From positions 1-46,003 of the forward strand of contig JAQURL010000013.1 of assembly GCA_028715625.1 (NCBI GenBank): 46,003 nucleotides of DNA, written 5' to 3'. This document shows, piece by piece, positions 45,072 through 46,003 of the stretch (positions within the stretch are counted from its first letter, which is position 1; each line of letters opens with the position of its first letter). A program made the position numbers and the translations under genes. The DNA comes from Candidatus Margulisiibacteriota bacterium. GTDB taxonomy: Bacteria > Margulisbacteria > Riflemargulisbacteria > GWF2-35-9. Under the pieces are notes generated by a model. It was given only the letters and a program-made list of their open reading frames with translations. It did no database searches and was not told the origin of the DNA.

Positions 45072-46003
45072 ATGGCATATGATTTTCCTGAAGAGGTTAG
45101 AAACATCGTATTTTCAGGTGAAGCTGGGCAAGGGCTGAATTTTGTAGCCGATATACTTATCAAAGCTTTCAAAAAGAATGGTTATCATGTGCATGGCTCT
45201 CAGGAGTTTATGTCGAGGGTGCGAGGTGGCAATAATTCTCTGACCGTGAGAATAGCTGAATTTCCTGTTAAGGCAAACCTGAGCAGGATTGATATCTTCA
45301 TACCATTTAACGCTAATGCCAGTGAAAGATTCCTGGAACGCATCACACCTGAAACACTGGTACTTACCGATGATACATTTATAGATAAATTACTGCAAGA
45401 AAAAAATGTAAACGAAATAAAAATTCCTTTACAGAAAATGGCAACAGAAGCAGGAGGAATACTGTTCATAAATAGTGTACTGATTGGTGTTTTAGCTGGA
45501 GTTTTCAGCTTAAATCTTGAGAATATCATAGATGATGTTTTAAAAAAATTTGCCGATAAAGACGAAAGCGTTCGCGAAAAAAACAGAAAAGCCTTAAAAA
45601 ACGGCTATAATACCGGCAAAGAACTGCTTGCCGGGAAGCTGTCCGGGTTACCTTTAAAGGTTACCGAGAGCATAAAAAAAGATTTTTTGATTAATGGTTC
45701 AAGAGCTGTTGGAATTGGCGCGCTGCTTGGTGGGTGCAATTTTATGTCCGCATATCCTATGTCTCCCTCAACTGATGTCTTTACATTTTTGGCTGAAAGA
45801 GCCGGTCAACTAGGCCTGGTCGTAGAGCAAGCAGAAGACGAGATTGCGGCAATAAATATGGCAATCGGAGCCTGGTACGCAGGTGCCAGAGCAATGGTAA
45901 ATACTGCTGGCGGTGGATTTGCTCTGATGACTGAGGGCCTAAGCTTGGCCGGAGCAATTGAGTCACCTTTGGTTATTCATTTGGCACAGCGCCCGGCACC
46001 TGC
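45072..46003 (+). CDS. 2-oxoacid:acceptor oxidoreductase, fused gamma-alpha subunit (partial, runs off the window)
   Basis: The frame is open from the ATG at 45072 to the end of the window, giving the first 310 residues. Residues about 10-185 are the gamma domain (VFSGEAGQGLNFVADIL, GSQEFMSRVRGGNNSLTVRI). From about 208 the alpha (pyrimidine/core) domain begins, with NGSRAVGIGALLGGCNFMSAYPMSPSTDVF, then EQAEDEIAAINMAIGAWYAGARAMVNTAGGGF, cited here only by position 254-286. It matches KorA-type subunits that oxidise 2-oxoglutarate, pyruvate or other 2-oxo acids with ferredoxin. The beta subunit is presumably beyond the edge. Its neighbourhood suggests 2-oxoglutarate. AAAAAGGAG precedes the ATG. 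Confidence 0.93.
   Translation, partial: MAYDFPEEVRNIVFSGEAGQGLNFVADILIKAFKKNGYHVHGSQEFMSRVRGGNNSLTVRIAEFPVKANLSRIDIFIPFNANASERFLERITPETLVLTDDTFIDKLLQEKNVNEIKIPLQKMATEAGGILFINSVLIGVLAGVFSLNLENIIDDVLKKFADKDESVREKNRKALKNGYNTGKELLAGKLSGLPLKVTESIKKDFLINGSRAVGIGALLGGCNFMSAYPMSPSTDVFTFLAERAGQLGLVVEQAEDEIAAINMAIGAWYAGARAMVNTAGGGFALMTEGLSLAGAIESPLVIHLAQRPAP

Noticed and set aside
44588-45172. 194-codon minus-strand frame spanning the end of the GltD fusion and the start of the KorA-type gene
   Set aside because: Both strands cannot be supported; the plus-strand genes have strong motifs and a good SD at 45072.

Overview
The window is about 46 kb of an AT-rich bacterial chromosome. It holds one complete rRNA operon (16S, tRNA-Ile, tRNA-Ala, 23S, 5S) surrounded by densely packed housekeeping genes. 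The 16S 3' end (CCTCC) matches the AGGAG-type ribosome binding sites seen before many genes. The cell is probably a diderm (Gram-negative) anaerobe: there is a signal-peptide PEGA/beta-barrel-like protein, a SurA-like periplasmic protein, an Slt70-like transglycosylase, ferredoxin-rich glutamate synthase subunits and a 2-oxoacid:acceptor oxidoreductase. My tentative guess is an uncultured candidate phylum (Margulisbacteria-like or similar), but this is unverified; a 16S search would decide it.

Layout. 1-496: no gene; a GC-rich block of hairpins and a possible promoter. 497-3491: small zinc-ribbon protein, GGQ-domain release-factor-like protein, an unknown gene and a DEAD-box helicase. 3677-9159: aminotransferase; a leftward operon of an unknown protein, an SPL-family radical SAM protein and an aldo/keto reductase; a GT39-like membrane glycosyltransferase. 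9262-14289: bactofilin-like membrane protein, a small unknown protein, NYN-domain protein, lytic transglycosylase and MFS exporter. 14274-18777: pth with a small Smr protein, a SET-domain protein, a TerB/J-domain membrane protein, a parvulin isomerase and ispE. 18770-24260: rRNA operon with its promoter and both long processing stems. 24266-24376: a structured inverted-repeat element. 24516-28133: PPP phosphatase, folD, an MGMT-family gene, an unknown gene and a LacI-type regulator with a palindromic operator. 28143-33644: metallo-beta-lactamase-fold hydrolase, PEGA protein, SurA-like protein, mazG, eno, an FtsB/DivIC-like protein and an S1-domain protein. 33653-37099 (leftward): cardiolipin synthase, plsC, cbpM-like and cbpA. 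37211-46003: a nitrogen/carbon cluster with a glutamate synthase-like FMN protein, a GAF-ANTAR regulator, a three-gene split glutamate synthase and the start of a 2-oxoacid:ferredoxin oxidoreductase.

Two themes stand out. First, many genes lack a Shine-Dalgarno sequence and instead have a -10 box 6-9 bases before the start codon, the arrangement expected of leaderless mRNAs; others have strong SD sites, so the two initiation modes appear to coexist. Second, the right end joins an RNA-binding ANTAR antiterminator, two unlike FMN glutamate synthase-type proteins, an unusual GltB3-GltD-ferredoxin fusion and a 2-oxoacid oxidoreductase. It looks like a regulated module connecting 2-oxoglutarate, ferredoxin and ammonia assimilation.
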